A stretch of 64,000 nucleotides of DNA, taken from RGIG3009 sp045590855 (GTDB lineage: Bacteria; Bacillota; Clostridia; Oscillospirales; Acutalibacteraceae). Under the pieces are notes generated by a model. That model saw only the letters and a program-made list of their open reading frames with translations, had not been told where the DNA came from and did no database searches. The position numbers and the translations under genes are program-made. Position 1 is the first letter of the stretch. Every line of letters starts with the position of its first letter. The stretch spans positions 3,834 to 67,833 of the forward strand of contig JAZNRV010000029.1 of assembly GCA_045590855.1 (NCBI GenBank), given 5' to 3'. Positions 50,859-58,878 of this stretch are shown here, in pieces.

Positions 50859-51838
50859 GAGCGGCGCACCTCCCAAACGTTTGAAAGATAGCGCACGGCG
50901 TGCCAACAGCCGCGGTCTAACATAGCGGAAAAGGAATTCACCAACAGCACGGCAAAGAAATCACAACATTCAAACCGACCGTATCGTCTGAGTAACATGG
51001 TCAGTATGGCGGCAATAATGCCGTAAACGATGCGAGCCGGCGGATAGTGCGGAGCCGTGATGGGGTCGCCCAGCAAAAACACACCGGAAAACAACAACAA
51101 TCCGGTACACAGTTCCAAAGCAATGCTGGTAGAGGCAGAAATGTCAGCGCGGGGAAACAGTGCCGCCCATAAAATACAAACGGTTATATACGATGTAAAA
51201 ATCAACGGCGAGGCAGAACGGCGTACACACAAGTATACTATGCAAGCAAACAAAACCAAAATCCCCGCCGAACCGATAGGACTGGGAAAGTCACCGCTGA
51301 GAAGCGAAAGCCAGTTATACGAAGTGACACCGCCACTGCTCAATTGCGCCGAGGGGGAAACGGCGGTGATAACCGAAGAAGTGTCCCACAAAGGCAGCCA
51401 TGTGCTTTGTGTCGTGTCGGGGTAAACAAACAGTCGTGTCGGGAAACAAATGGCACAAAACGCCATGCCGGCTGCGGCGGGGTTAAAAATATTCCGCCCA
51501 AAACCGCCAAACGGCATTTTTGCCACGCCAATGGCAAATGCGGCCCCAACAGCAGGCACCCAAAACGGTGTCAAAGGTGACATCATGGCACCAATCAGTG
51601 CGCCGGTTACGGCAGCGGTACCGTCAGTGATGGTGGGTGGTTGCAACCGAAACGTACAGCATACTGTTTCTACAAGCACACCGGACAACATGCCCGCCAG
51701 TACCAACAGCAACGGACGCCAACCAAAACACAAGCACGAAAAGCCGGTAACGGCTGCCAAACACAGCAACACGCCGGCGGATTGATAAAACGGATGATGC
51801 ACTTCACGAAAATGCGGTGCAACGGAAGGTTTAAGCAT
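50855..51838 (-). CDS. RnfD-like membrane subunit
   Basis: 327 residues, about nine membrane helices. The conserved FGGFGRNIFNPAAAG motif of RnfD/NqrB is intact. The usual flavin-attachment segment (SGAT followed by Pro/Leu) is not recognisable; the aligned region reads SSVITAVSPSAQL, where a Ser might replace the FMN-bearing Thr. Start: ATG 51838 is preferred over ATG 51844 because GGAGG is then 6 bases upstream. The start lies inside the 3' end of the RnfC-like gene. Confidence 0.78.
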   Translation of the reverse strand: MLKPSVAPHFREVHHPFYQSAGVLLCLAAVTGFSCLCFGWRPLLLVLAGMLSGVLVETVCCTFRLQPPTITDGTAAVTGALIGAMMSPLTPFWVPAVGAAFAIGVAKMPFGGFGRNIFNPAAAGMAFCAICFPTRLFVYPDTTQSTWLPLWDTSSVITAVSPSAQLSSGGVTSYNWLSLLSGDFPSPIGSAGILVLFACIVYLCVRRSASPLIFTSYITVCILWAALFPRADISASTSIALELCTGLLLFSGVFLLGDPITAPHYPPARIVYGIIAAILTMLLRRYGRFECCDFFAVLLVNSFSAMLDRGCWHAVRYLSNVWEVRRS

Positions 51839-53120
51839 GGCCATCCTCCATATCTAAAAACACGGCACCGGATGCCGCTTTGGATTCTTGCACCAACGTT
51901 GCCAAAGGAATACCGCTGGGGCAAACAAACGAACAAGCATTACAACCATCACATTCCTCAGCGCGCAGCAAAGGCAAACGCTCGTAATGCATGTTTTGAT
52001 ACCGTCGGGCAATTTCAAACGGCAACAATCCTGCGTGACACGCATTGGCACATCGCCCGCAACCAATGCAAGTGTACGTTGTGGGCGTGGAAATGGCTTT
52101 GGATGAAAAAGCCAACAAACACGTCATGCCGGGCAACACGGGGATGTCCAACGAAGTCACCGTCGTACCGGTCATCGGCTCACCGACAACAACAAAATCC
52201 GGTGGTTCCGACACACCGCAGTGTTCCAAAACTTTTTGTATCGTCACACCAAACGGCACCGACACGTTTTGCGGATGCGGAACAGCATCTCCCGCCACGG
52301 TGAGAACACAACGGCTATGTGCTTCCGACAAAAACAGCGCGCGATATAACGCAAGGCACGCTTGCACACCTAAACGTCCCACGACAGCACCGTGGGGAAC
52401 ACTGTGTGTGCCGAATTTTTTACCACGGTGGACAATATCCGTTACCGGGTAATACGAATCGGTTTGGTACAAAAACGGTTTTCCGATACGAAGTGCCAGT
52501 GCGCGGCGACGAGCACCCGACAAGCATACCGCGATGTGGTACCGTGTAACGGCGGCACAACGCGCCGCCAAACGCAACCCTTCCAACACTTGCTCGGCAC
52601 AGTCGTGCAAAACCGCAAAAGCGGAAGAAGAAAAAGGTTCTACCTCGACGGCGTCTACCACCAAAAAACCGCAACCGTTTGTTTGCCATTCTTTTAACTT
52701 TAACGAAAGCGGGACACCGTCTAATTCGTCAACAATACCGGCTTGCTGGGCGGCTTGTAAAATATATTCGGGCGTGAATTGTTCGCTCGAAGGGATAGGC
52801 ACTTCCGGTGTGGGATTGTTCGGTAAACAATCAATCACTACACAAGGCAAAGTGCCGTATAACGGGTGCTGTACTTCCCGTTCTCCGCTGACAAGACCGG
52901 TAACACTCGAACACACTGCCGAAATAGGGTCATCTTCCACCACCGACAAGCGGGTGCCTTTTCGCACCGTATCATACAAATGAACAGCAGGAACAACCGT
53001 GGATTGTGTGGGAAATGCGAGAGGAAGGGTTACTTGTGTTACCGTATTCAGTTCGGTTGTGGGTGAAGAAATGGCCGGTTCTTTTTGAAACAACAGCCGA
53101 ACGCCTGCTTTGAATGCCAC
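51831..53120 (-). CDS. RnfC-like iron-sulfur subunit without NADH/FMN motif
   Basis: 429 residues. The two ferredoxin motifs at the C-terminal part are intact: CIGCGRCANACHAG and CDGCNACSFVCPSG. The central RnfC domain is recognisable (VVTVAGDAV-type segment reading VLTVAGDAVPHPQNV, and GEPMTGTTV). The FMN/NADH region that normally reads GLGGAGFPTHVKL and NGAECEPYL is replaced by AGIVDELDGVPLSLKL and VDAVEVEPFS. GTG start at 53120 behind GGAAAGGTGG; the longer frame is rejected. First gene of C-D-E-A. It probably still passes electrons between iron-sulfur centres, but NADH is unlikely to be the partner. Confidence 0.8.
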   Translation of the reverse strand: MAFKAGVRLLFQKEPAISSPTTELNTVTQVTLPLAFPTQSTVVPAVHLYDTVRKGTRLSVVEDDPISAVCSSVTGLVSGEREVQHPLYGTLPCVVIDCLPNNPTPEVPIPSSEQFTPEYILQAAQQAGIVDELDGVPLSLKLKEWQTNGCGFLVVDAVEVEPFSSSAFAVLHDCAEQVLEGLRLAARCAAVTRYHIAVCLSGARRRALALRIGKPFLYQTDSYYPVTDIVHRGKKFGTHSVPHGAVVGRLGVQACLALYRALFLSEAHSRCVLTVAGDAVPHPQNVSVPFGVTIQKVLEHCGVSEPPDFVVVGEPMTGTTVTSLDIPVLPGMTCLLAFSSKAISTPTTYTCIGCGRCANACHAGLLPFEIARRYQNMHYERLPLLRAEECDGCNACSFVCPSGIPLATLVQESKAASGAVFLDMEDGHA

Positions 53121-53220
53121 AAAAGCACCACCTTTCCTAAATATCCAAAAATAACCTCTTGCCAAGAACTTGTCCGCATAATATGATGATAGTAGCCTTG
53201 TAAGAGAGGGGAGAAAACCG

Positions 53221-53802
53221 ATGAAAATAGAACCGCTCAACAGCGGGGCTTTGAAGATATGGATGAGCGAAGAAGAACTGGGGCGATGGGGGTTAAGTTT
53301 TGAAACTTTGGGAACTGACAAAGTCCGTACCCACCGCGCTTTAATAAAATTATTAGGAATAGCCAAACAACGATTGGCAAATTGTCCCAAAGAAGAACTG
53401 CGTGTAGAAATCATCGCGTTGCACAGCGGGTATCTTTTTTTAATTACCCCGGAAAAAAACAACTGGCAACCGATTTGTACGCCTAAAATTTATGCAATTT
53501 CCAATGCAGAAGAATTGTTACGTTTGGGAGAAAATTTAGCGGCAAATCATCGCGAAGAATTGCCGCTTTCTTCGTTGTACGAATGGAACAAAGAATATCG
53601 TTTGGTTGTATACGGTGTCGGACACAAACAAAGCGGCGAATGGCGCGTTTTATCGGAATTTGCGCAGTGTGTTGCCGAAGGGGACGGAGCCGCCGCTTTT
53701 TTGGAAGAACACGGCATACCGATTATCCAAGGAACGGCACTGCACCGTTTGTGCGCAACGTATGAATCTCGTCTACCAACGCCGCTGCATCCGGCGCATT
53801 GA
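53221..53802 (+). CDS. mecA: MecA-family Clp adaptor protein
   Basis: 193 residues. The N-terminal substrate-binding domain is recognisable by MKIEPLNSGALKIWMSEEEL and WGLSFETL. The C-terminal part ends with a LEEHGIPIIQGTALHRL segment equivalent to the ClpC-binding end of MecA, plus ~13 extra residues. It would deliver proteins to ClpCP for degradation. ATG at 53221, with GGGGAG upstream. Its last 80 bases run antisense into rpe. Assignment is moderate because MecA proteins diverge quickly. Confidence 0.8.
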   Translation: MKIEPLNSGALKIWMSEEELGRWGLSFETLGTDKVRTHRALIKLLGIAKQRLANCPKEELRVEIIALHSGYLFLITPEKNNWQPICTPKIYAISNAEELLRLGENLAANHREELPLSSLYEWNKEYRLVVYGVGHKQSGEWRVLSEFAQCVAEGDGAAAFLEEHGIPIIQGTALHRLCATYESRLPTPLHPAH

Positions 53803-54397
53803 ACAAAGCACTGCCGACCACGGCAATGTCGGCACCAGCCTCGGCTGCAATCGGCGCGGTTTTGGCAGAAATACCGCCGTCTACTTGCAAACAAACCGAA
53901 AGCCCGCGACGGACAATTTCGCTTCGTAGTTCACCCAGTTTGGGCATCATATCCTCCATGAATTTTTGACCGCCAAAACCGGGTTCCACCGTCATGACCA
54001 ACACCATATCGATTTTATCCAAATAGGGGAATACCGCCGAAGCCGGAGTTTTGGGTTTGATGGTAAGCCCCACTTTTTTACCGTGACTACGGATAGCTTC
54101 AATCGTTTCTTCAATTGGCGAGTCGCCTTCCACATGGAAATTGATAAGGTCTGCACCTGCTTTGGCAAAAGCATCAATAAGACGATGCGGATATTGCATC
54201 ATCAAATGCACGTCAAAAAACATATCCGAAACAGGACGAATGCGTTCAATCACCGGCGGTCCAAAACTCAAGTTAGGAACGAACACGCCGTCCATAACGT
54301 CCAAATGCACCATGTCTGCCCCGGATTGTTTAACAAAATCCATTTCGGCACCAAATCGGGCAAAATCACAGGTGAGAACAGAAGGGGAAACCAGCAT
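53723..54397 (-). CDS. rpe: Ribulose-phosphate 3-epimerase
   Basis: 224-residue TIM-barrel enzyme interconverting ribulose-5-P and xylulose-5-P. It begins VSPSVLTCDFA, has the metal/catalytic segments MVHLDVMDGVFVPN and DVHLMM, then MTVEPGFGGQKF and QVDGGIS, and closes with phosphate-binding VVGSALF. ATG 54397 behind GAGG; the four-codon longer frame is rejected. Full length despite overlapping mecA. Confidence 0.95.
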   Translation of the reverse strand: MLVSPSVLTCDFARFGAEMDFVKQSGADMVHLDVMDGVFVPNLSFGPPVIERIRPVSDMFFDVHLMMQYPHRLIDAFAKAGADLINFHVEGDSPIEETIEAIRSHGKKVGLTIKPKTPASAVFPYLDKIDMVLVMTVEPGFGGQKFMEDMMPKLGELRSEIVRRGLSVCLQVDGGISAKTAPIAAEAGADIAVVGSALFNAPDAAALVDEIHTLRTNGAVPFLG

Positions 54398-54491
54398 AAC
54401 AAACCTCATTTCCGCTTGGTATCAGTTGTTGTTATTTGGTATGCCAAGCAATACACTTACATTTTACCGTATTTTTAACAAAAGGTCAAGC

Positions 54492-54521
54492 AAAAGCCCG
54501 ACAACGCAGTTGTCGGGCTTT
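54492..54521 (-). terminator. Terminator of pnp
   Basis: AAAGCCCGACAA / TTGTCGGGCTTTT, 12-bp perfect stem with T-run on the minus strand, between pnp and rpe. Confidence 0.88.
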
Positions 54522-54539
54522 ATGATTAAATATTGGTAA

Positions 54540-56729
54540 TTAGTCTTCGCGACGGTTGGCGCGACGGCGGAAACCACCTTGACGAGAAGCCGGTCGAGCG
54601 GGTTCGTCAGCAGCGGGTGCTTCGACTTCCAAGCCTTCCACTTGAATCAAAGCGTCGCGGCGAGAAAGGTTGATACGACCTTGTTCGTCGATTTCGACCA
54701 CTTTCACAATGATTTCATCGCCGACAGTGACAATGTCTTCCACTTTTTCCACGCGTTTAACGTCCAGTTTGCTGATGTGGACCAAACCTTCTTTGCCGGG
54801 GGCGATTTCCACAAATGCACCAAACGCCATCAAGCGGGTGACGCGACCTTTGTAAATCGAACCGACTTCGGGGTCTTTGGCAATGGTTTCGATGACAGCC
54901 AAAGCACGTTTGGCGTTTTCGGTGTTGATGGCAGAAATGAACACAGTGCCATCTTCTTCAATGCTGATGTCGCAGCAGCAGTCAGCTTGGATTTTTTGAA
55001 TAACCGAGCCGCCTTTGCCGATGACGTCACGAATTTTATCAACATCAATTTTGGTGGAAATCATTTTGGGAGCATAGGGAGACAATTCCTCACGCACCGC
55101 GGGGATAGCTTTGAGCATGATTTCGTCCAAAATGTACAAACGAGCTTCGTAGGTTTTGTCCAACGCTTCACGAATGATAGCGGGGGTCAAACCATGCACT
55201 TTCAGGTCCATTTGGATAGCAGTAATACCTTTGTGAGTACCGCCCACTTTAAAGTCCATGTCGCCGAAGAAGTCTTCCAAACCTTGGATATCCACCATGG
55301 TCATGAAACGGTCACCTTCGGTTACCAAACCGCAGGAGATACCGGCAACGGGTGCTTTAATCGGCACACCGGCAGCCATCAAAGCCAAGGTAGAACCGCA
55401 AATGGAGGCTTGCGAAGTCGAACCGTTGGAAGAAAGCACTTCCGAAACCAAACGCATGGTGTAGGGGAACTCTTCGCGGGAGGGAAGAACCGGAACCAAC
55501 GCGCGTTCTGCCAAAGCACCGTGACCAATTTCGCGACGGCCGGGGCCGCGGGAAGGTTTGGTTTCGCCCACCGAGTAGGAGGGGAAGTTGTAGTGGTGCA
55601 TATAGCGTTTTTCGGTTTCGTCGTCCAAGCCGTCAAGCAATTGTGCATCGTCGGCAGAACCGAGCGTAACGGTGGTCAACACTTGGGTTTGACCGCGGGT
55701 AAACATACCGGAACCGTGCACGCGGGGGAGCAAGTCCACTTCCGCAGCCAAGGGGCGAATTTCGTTGATGCCACGACCGTCCACGCGTTTGCCGTCGTCT
55801 AACAACCAGCGGCGTACCACGTATTTTTGAAGTTTGTACAAGCATTCATCCAATTTGGCGGTGTCTTCGGGATATTGTTCGTCAAATTTGGCGTGAACTG
55901 CATCGTAAATGGGGAGCAAACGCTCGTCACGTACCAATTTGTCGTCGGTATCCAATGCCACGCGAATATCGTCAATAGCAAATTCTTTGACGGCTTCATA
56001 CATGGCGGGGTCGGGGTCGTTGGAAGTAAAGGCGAATTTTTCTCTGCCGATTTGGGCTTGAATACCTTTGATGAATTCCACAATTTGTTGGTTGGCAGCG
56101 TGACCGGCCATGATACCGTCAAACATGGTGTCGTTGTCAATTTCGTTGGCACCGGCTTCAATCATTGCCACCAAATCTGCCGTGGAAGCTACGGTGACGT
56201 GCATTTGCGATTTCTTTTCTTGCTCAGCGGTGGGGTTGATGACGTATTCGCCGTCCACCAAACCGACAACCACACCCGAAATCGGGCCGTCCCACGGAAT
56301 ATCCGAAATAGAAATCGCAATGGAAGCACCAATCATGGCAGTGGTTTCGGGCGGACAATCGGGGTCCACCGACATAACCGTGCAAACGATGGAAACATCG
56401 TTGCGCATGTCTTTGGGGAACAAGGGGCGAATGGGACGGTCAATCACACGGGAAGTCAAAATGGCTTTTTCCGTGGGGCGACCTTCGCGGCGTTGGAACG
56501 AACCGGGAATATGACCCACAGCATACAATTTTTCTTCATAATCCACCGAAAGCGGGAAGAAATCCACACCGTCACGCGGTTTGGGAGAAGCGGTAACGTT
56601 ACACAAAATCGAAGTGTCACCGTAACGCACCATACAAGAACCGTTGGAAAGTTGTGCCATTTTGCCGGTTTCCACTTTAAGCGGTCTGCCCGCTAATGTG
56701 GTTTCGAATACACGATAGTTTTCAAACAT
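54540..56729 (-). CDS. pnp: Polyribonucleotide nucleotidyltransferase (PNPase)
   Basis: 729-residue 3'-5' phosphorolytic exoribonuclease. There are two RNase PH domains (FFPLSVDYEEKLYAVGHIPGSF in the first; GRREIGHGALAERAL and GSTSQASICGSTLALMAAGVP in the second). A KH domain follows (ISTKIDVDKIRDVIGKGGSVI, about 560) and an S1 domain (GSIYKGRVTRLMAFGAFVEI, about 630). The Arg-rich tail (RPASRQGGFRRR) is typical of Firmicute PNPases. The ATG lies ~195 bases after rpsO, with a long hairpin between. Confidence 0.97.
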   Translation of the reverse strand: MFENYRVFETTLAGRPLKVETGKMAQLSNGSCMVRYGDTSILCNVTASPKPRDGVDFFPLSVDYEEKLYAVGHIPGSFQRREGRPTEKAILTSRVIDRPIRPLFPKDMRNDVSIVCTVMSVDPDCPPETTAMIGASIAISISDIPWDGPISGVVVGLVDGEYVINPTAEQEKKSQMHVTVASTADLVAMIEAGANEIDNDTMFDGIMAGHAANQQIVEFIKGIQAQIGREKFAFTSNDPDPAMYEAVKEFAIDDIRVALDTDDKLVRDERLLPIYDAVHAKFDEQYPEDTAKLDECLYKLQKYVVRRWLLDDGKRVDGRGINEIRPLAAEVDLLPRVHGSGMFTRGQTQVLTTVTLGSADDAQLLDGLDDETEKRYMHHYNFPSYSVGETKPSRGPGRREIGHGALAERALVPVLPSREEFPYTMRLVSEVLSSNGSTSQASICGSTLALMAAGVPIKAPVAGISCGLVTEGDRFMTMVDIQGLEDFFGDMDFKVGGTHKGITAIQMDLKVHGLTPAIIREALDKTYEARLYILDEIMLKAIPAVREELSPYAPKMISTKIDVDKIRDVIGKGGSVIQKIQADCCCDISIEEDGTVFISAINTENAKRALAVIETIAKDPEVGSIYKGRVTRLMAFGAFVEIAPGKEGLVHISKLDVKRVEKVEDIVTVGDEIIVKVVEIDEQGRINLSRRDALIQVEGLEVEAPAADEPARPASRQGGFRRRANRRED

Positions 56730-56763
56730 GATAAATCCTCCGTTTAAAAATATATTTCAAAAA

Positions 56764-56859
56764 CGGTGTTTCCTTGGGATTTTTAGCAATAAAACCGAAA
56801 CTTTCAAAGCATTCAAAGTTCCCGTTTCACTGCTAAAAAATCGCCGTTTCATAACACCG
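56764..56859 (-). promoter_or_regulatory. Long hairpin in the rpsO-pnp intergenic leader
   Basis: Nested inverted repeats spanning 96 bases: CGGTGTT (56764-56770) with AACACCG (56853-56859), TTTTTAGCA (56780-56788) with TGCTAAAAA (56831-56839), and an inner GAAAC/GTTTC, ACTTT/AAAGT pairing. Reminiscent in position of the RNase III-cleaved pnp leader of E. coli. A separate GC-rich stem (about 56884-56915) without a T-run lies just after rpsO. Confidence 0.65.
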
Positions 56860-56924
56860 TAATCGACAAGGGAAAATGCAGGTTGAGGCAGGAGAGCACC
56901 GGCTCGCCTGCCTCACACCAATTT

Positions 56925-57188
56925 TTATTTACGAATACCTAACTTCTCAATGATAGCACGGTAACGCATGATATCCTTCTTCATCAAGTAGTTCAGAAGG
57001 TTGCGGCGATGACCGACCATTTTGAGCAAACCACGACGGGAGTGGTGGTCTTTTTTGTGCACTTTCAAGTGCTCGGTCAAATCGTTGATTCGACGAGTGA
57101 GCACGGCGATTTGAACTTCGGGAGAACCCGTATCGCCTTCGTGCGTGGCATACGTTTGCATGATTTGAGTTTTTTCTTGTGCTAACAT
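56925..57188 (-). CDS. rpsO: 30S ribosomal protein S15
   Basis: 87 residues, canonical S15: THEGDTGSPEVQIAVLT, the 16S-binding DHHSRRGLLKMVGHRRNLLNYL and C-terminal YRAIIEKLGIRK. ATG 57188 with AGAGGTG upstream; a three-codon longer frame is rejected. Usual rpsO-pnp order. Confidence 0.97.
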   Translation of the reverse strand: MLAQEKTQIMQTYATHEGDTGSPEVQIAVLTRRINDLTEHLKVHKKDHHSRRGLLKMVGHRRNLLNYLMKKDIMRYRAIIEKLGIRK

Positions 57189-57345
57189 GTAAAACACCTC
57201 TTTTTAATATTCCGCAAATCCAGAAAGGGAACCGGTGCTTCCCCGTTGGGGCATTCTCCGCAATCCGAATAAGGGTGGCGCACTTTTTCGCGCGCTGTTG
57301 TAGTATATCACATTCTTTTCCGAATGTAAAGGCTTTTTTAAAAAT

Positions 57346-58878
57346 TTAAGGAGCAATCGCTTCGCCTTTAATGTAGCGGCGGTAATTGGAAACAAACAAG
57401 TTCACGTTTTTGGAATCTACCAAATACATTTCACCCGTATCGTGTTGTGCCACACATTTCCCTGCGGAATGGGTGTACAAACGGATAGTTTGTTCCTTTT
57501 TTGTTTTGTCAAGCGGGCGGATGGTAAATGTCAATAACGGTTCGTCGGTTGGGGCTTTTTCAACCGAGCCGCTACGATAAATACTGATAAGCCATGTGTA
57601 CAACGAACGGAAATCGGGGGTGTTGTACTGCTTACCACCGGCGGTGACAATCAGTTTTTTGTCAAGGTCTTCGGCTTCGGCATCGTGCGTAAAATGGAAG
57701 TTGTGGGTGTTACCGTCCACCGTGACAGCCATGCCGTCTAAATTGTAAATATACTCAAAGAACAAAAGTGGGTCGGCAATGTCATTGTATTGTAACTCTG
57801 CCCACGGAACCGCATCCGGTGATACCGTGTAAACAATGGGAATAACCTCTTCTTCTACCAACGCAAAAGCGTAGTAGTCCCCGTTTTCGTTTTTGTTACC
57901 GAGCAACAGTGTGTTTTCAAAAGTATTGTGGAACGAAATCGTCGTGGTTTTGTCGTCGCCCACACCGCTTACCGTGGTGCGCTGAATCGCCAACTCCACC
58001 ACGCAACGCGAGTAGGGCTTGGCAAGACCGTATTTTTCCAAATCCGCGGCAGTGGGGAATATTTTGGCAATGCCGGAGGCCATAGCAGAAGAAAAGGTTC
58101 CCACGTTGATAAGCGGCGTGTCGCTGTTTACCGCATGGGAATACGGTTTTGTAAGATAAAAACCGGAAAGAACCACGTTGTCGTTGCCCGCGTTTTCCCG
58201 ACCGTTGTTGTAAAAGGAAATAACATCTTTGCGAACAGAGCCGCCCAACGTAACGCTTTTTACCGCTACTTCGTCGGTTTCTTTTTCGACATCGGGAGTG
58301 GTAAAGAGCGCGCGTGACAAATAAGAGGTAGAGGGTGCGGCCACCGTTTCCACAAAAGAGGAATCTATCAAATAGATTGTTTTGGAATCTTTTTGGCGGC
58401 AATAATACTCCTCGCCGTTTGGAGAAAGGTTTCCTATTTCAAAAGAAAACGAGGTTTTGTCAGAATAGGAAATGTCAATTTTGGCATAACAACCGCCATC
58501 GGCAGCAAATCCAAAGTCAGATAAATTTTCGGCGTTGTCCACCACCTTTTTTGAGGCGGTAACCGACAACAATTCTTTACCCAACTCGTTAAGAGAATAA
58601 AAATCCAACGGTAGTGCCTCGTACCCCTCCACATAGAAGATGTTGTTTTCATCGGTAGTGGCAATTTTGTAGTTTTCGTCTTTTAAAGTCACTGTGGCTC
58701 CGGTGACGGAAATTTTGGCATCGGTAGTTTTGTCAACTAAAACCACCGAGGTGTCCAAGGGTTTATCGTCATCCGCTGCCGGTGCTTCGGGTAACAAAAA
58801 CAGCAAAGCAAGCAAAATGCCGACAAGCGCCACCAAAGCAACCGCCGAAAGCAGTAACGTGCGTGAACGTTTACTCAT
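57346..58878 (-). CDS. DUF4340 protein, accessory to Gld-type ABC exporter
   Basis: 510 residues. One N-terminal membrane segment (about 8-30) is followed by an extracytoplasmic domain of DUF4340 type, with repeated beta-rich units (FVETVAAPSTSYLSRALF and NTPDFRSLYTWLIS). Its ATG overlaps the stop of the Gld-like gene (ATGA). In related operons this protein follows the GldG-like subunit and probably works with it. Function not established. Confidence 0.8.
   Translation of the reverse strand: MSKRSRTLLLSAVALVALVGILLALLFLLPEAPAADDDKPLDTSVVLVDKTTDAKISVTGATVTLKDENYKIATTDENNIFYVEGYEALPLDFYSLNELGKELLSVTASKKVVDNAENLSDFGFAADGGCYAKIDISYSDKTSFSFEIGNLSPNGEEYYCRQKDSKTIYLIDSSFVETVAAPSTSYLSRALFTTPDVEKETDEVAVKSVTLGGSVRKDVISFYNNGRENAGNDNVVLSGFYLTKPYSHAVNSDTPLINVGTFSSAMASGIAKIFPTAADLEKYGLAKPYSRCVVELAIQRTTVSGVGDDKTTTISFHNTFENTLLLGNKNENGDYYAFALVEEEVIPIVYTVSPDAVPWAELQYNDIADPLLFFEYIYNLDGMAVTVDGNTHNFHFTHDAEAEDLDKKLIVTAGGKQYNTPDFRSLYTWLISIYRSGSVEKAPTDEPLLTFTIRPLDKTKKEQTIRLYTHSAGKCVAQHDTGEMYLVDSKNVNLFVSNYRRYIKGEAIAP

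Noticed and set aside
49624..53120. Na+-translocating NQR
   Set aside because: The first subunit ends in two 4Fe-4S motifs (RnfC type, not NqrA), and no NqrF-like flavoprotein is present.
54579..55802. 407-codon open frame on the + strand opposite pnp
   Set aside because: Shadow of pnp caused by its codon bias; composition is His/Phe/Gly-rich and unlike real proteins.
55827..56696. 289-codon + strand frame opposite the 5' part of pnp
   Set aside because: Same reason; no start signal.
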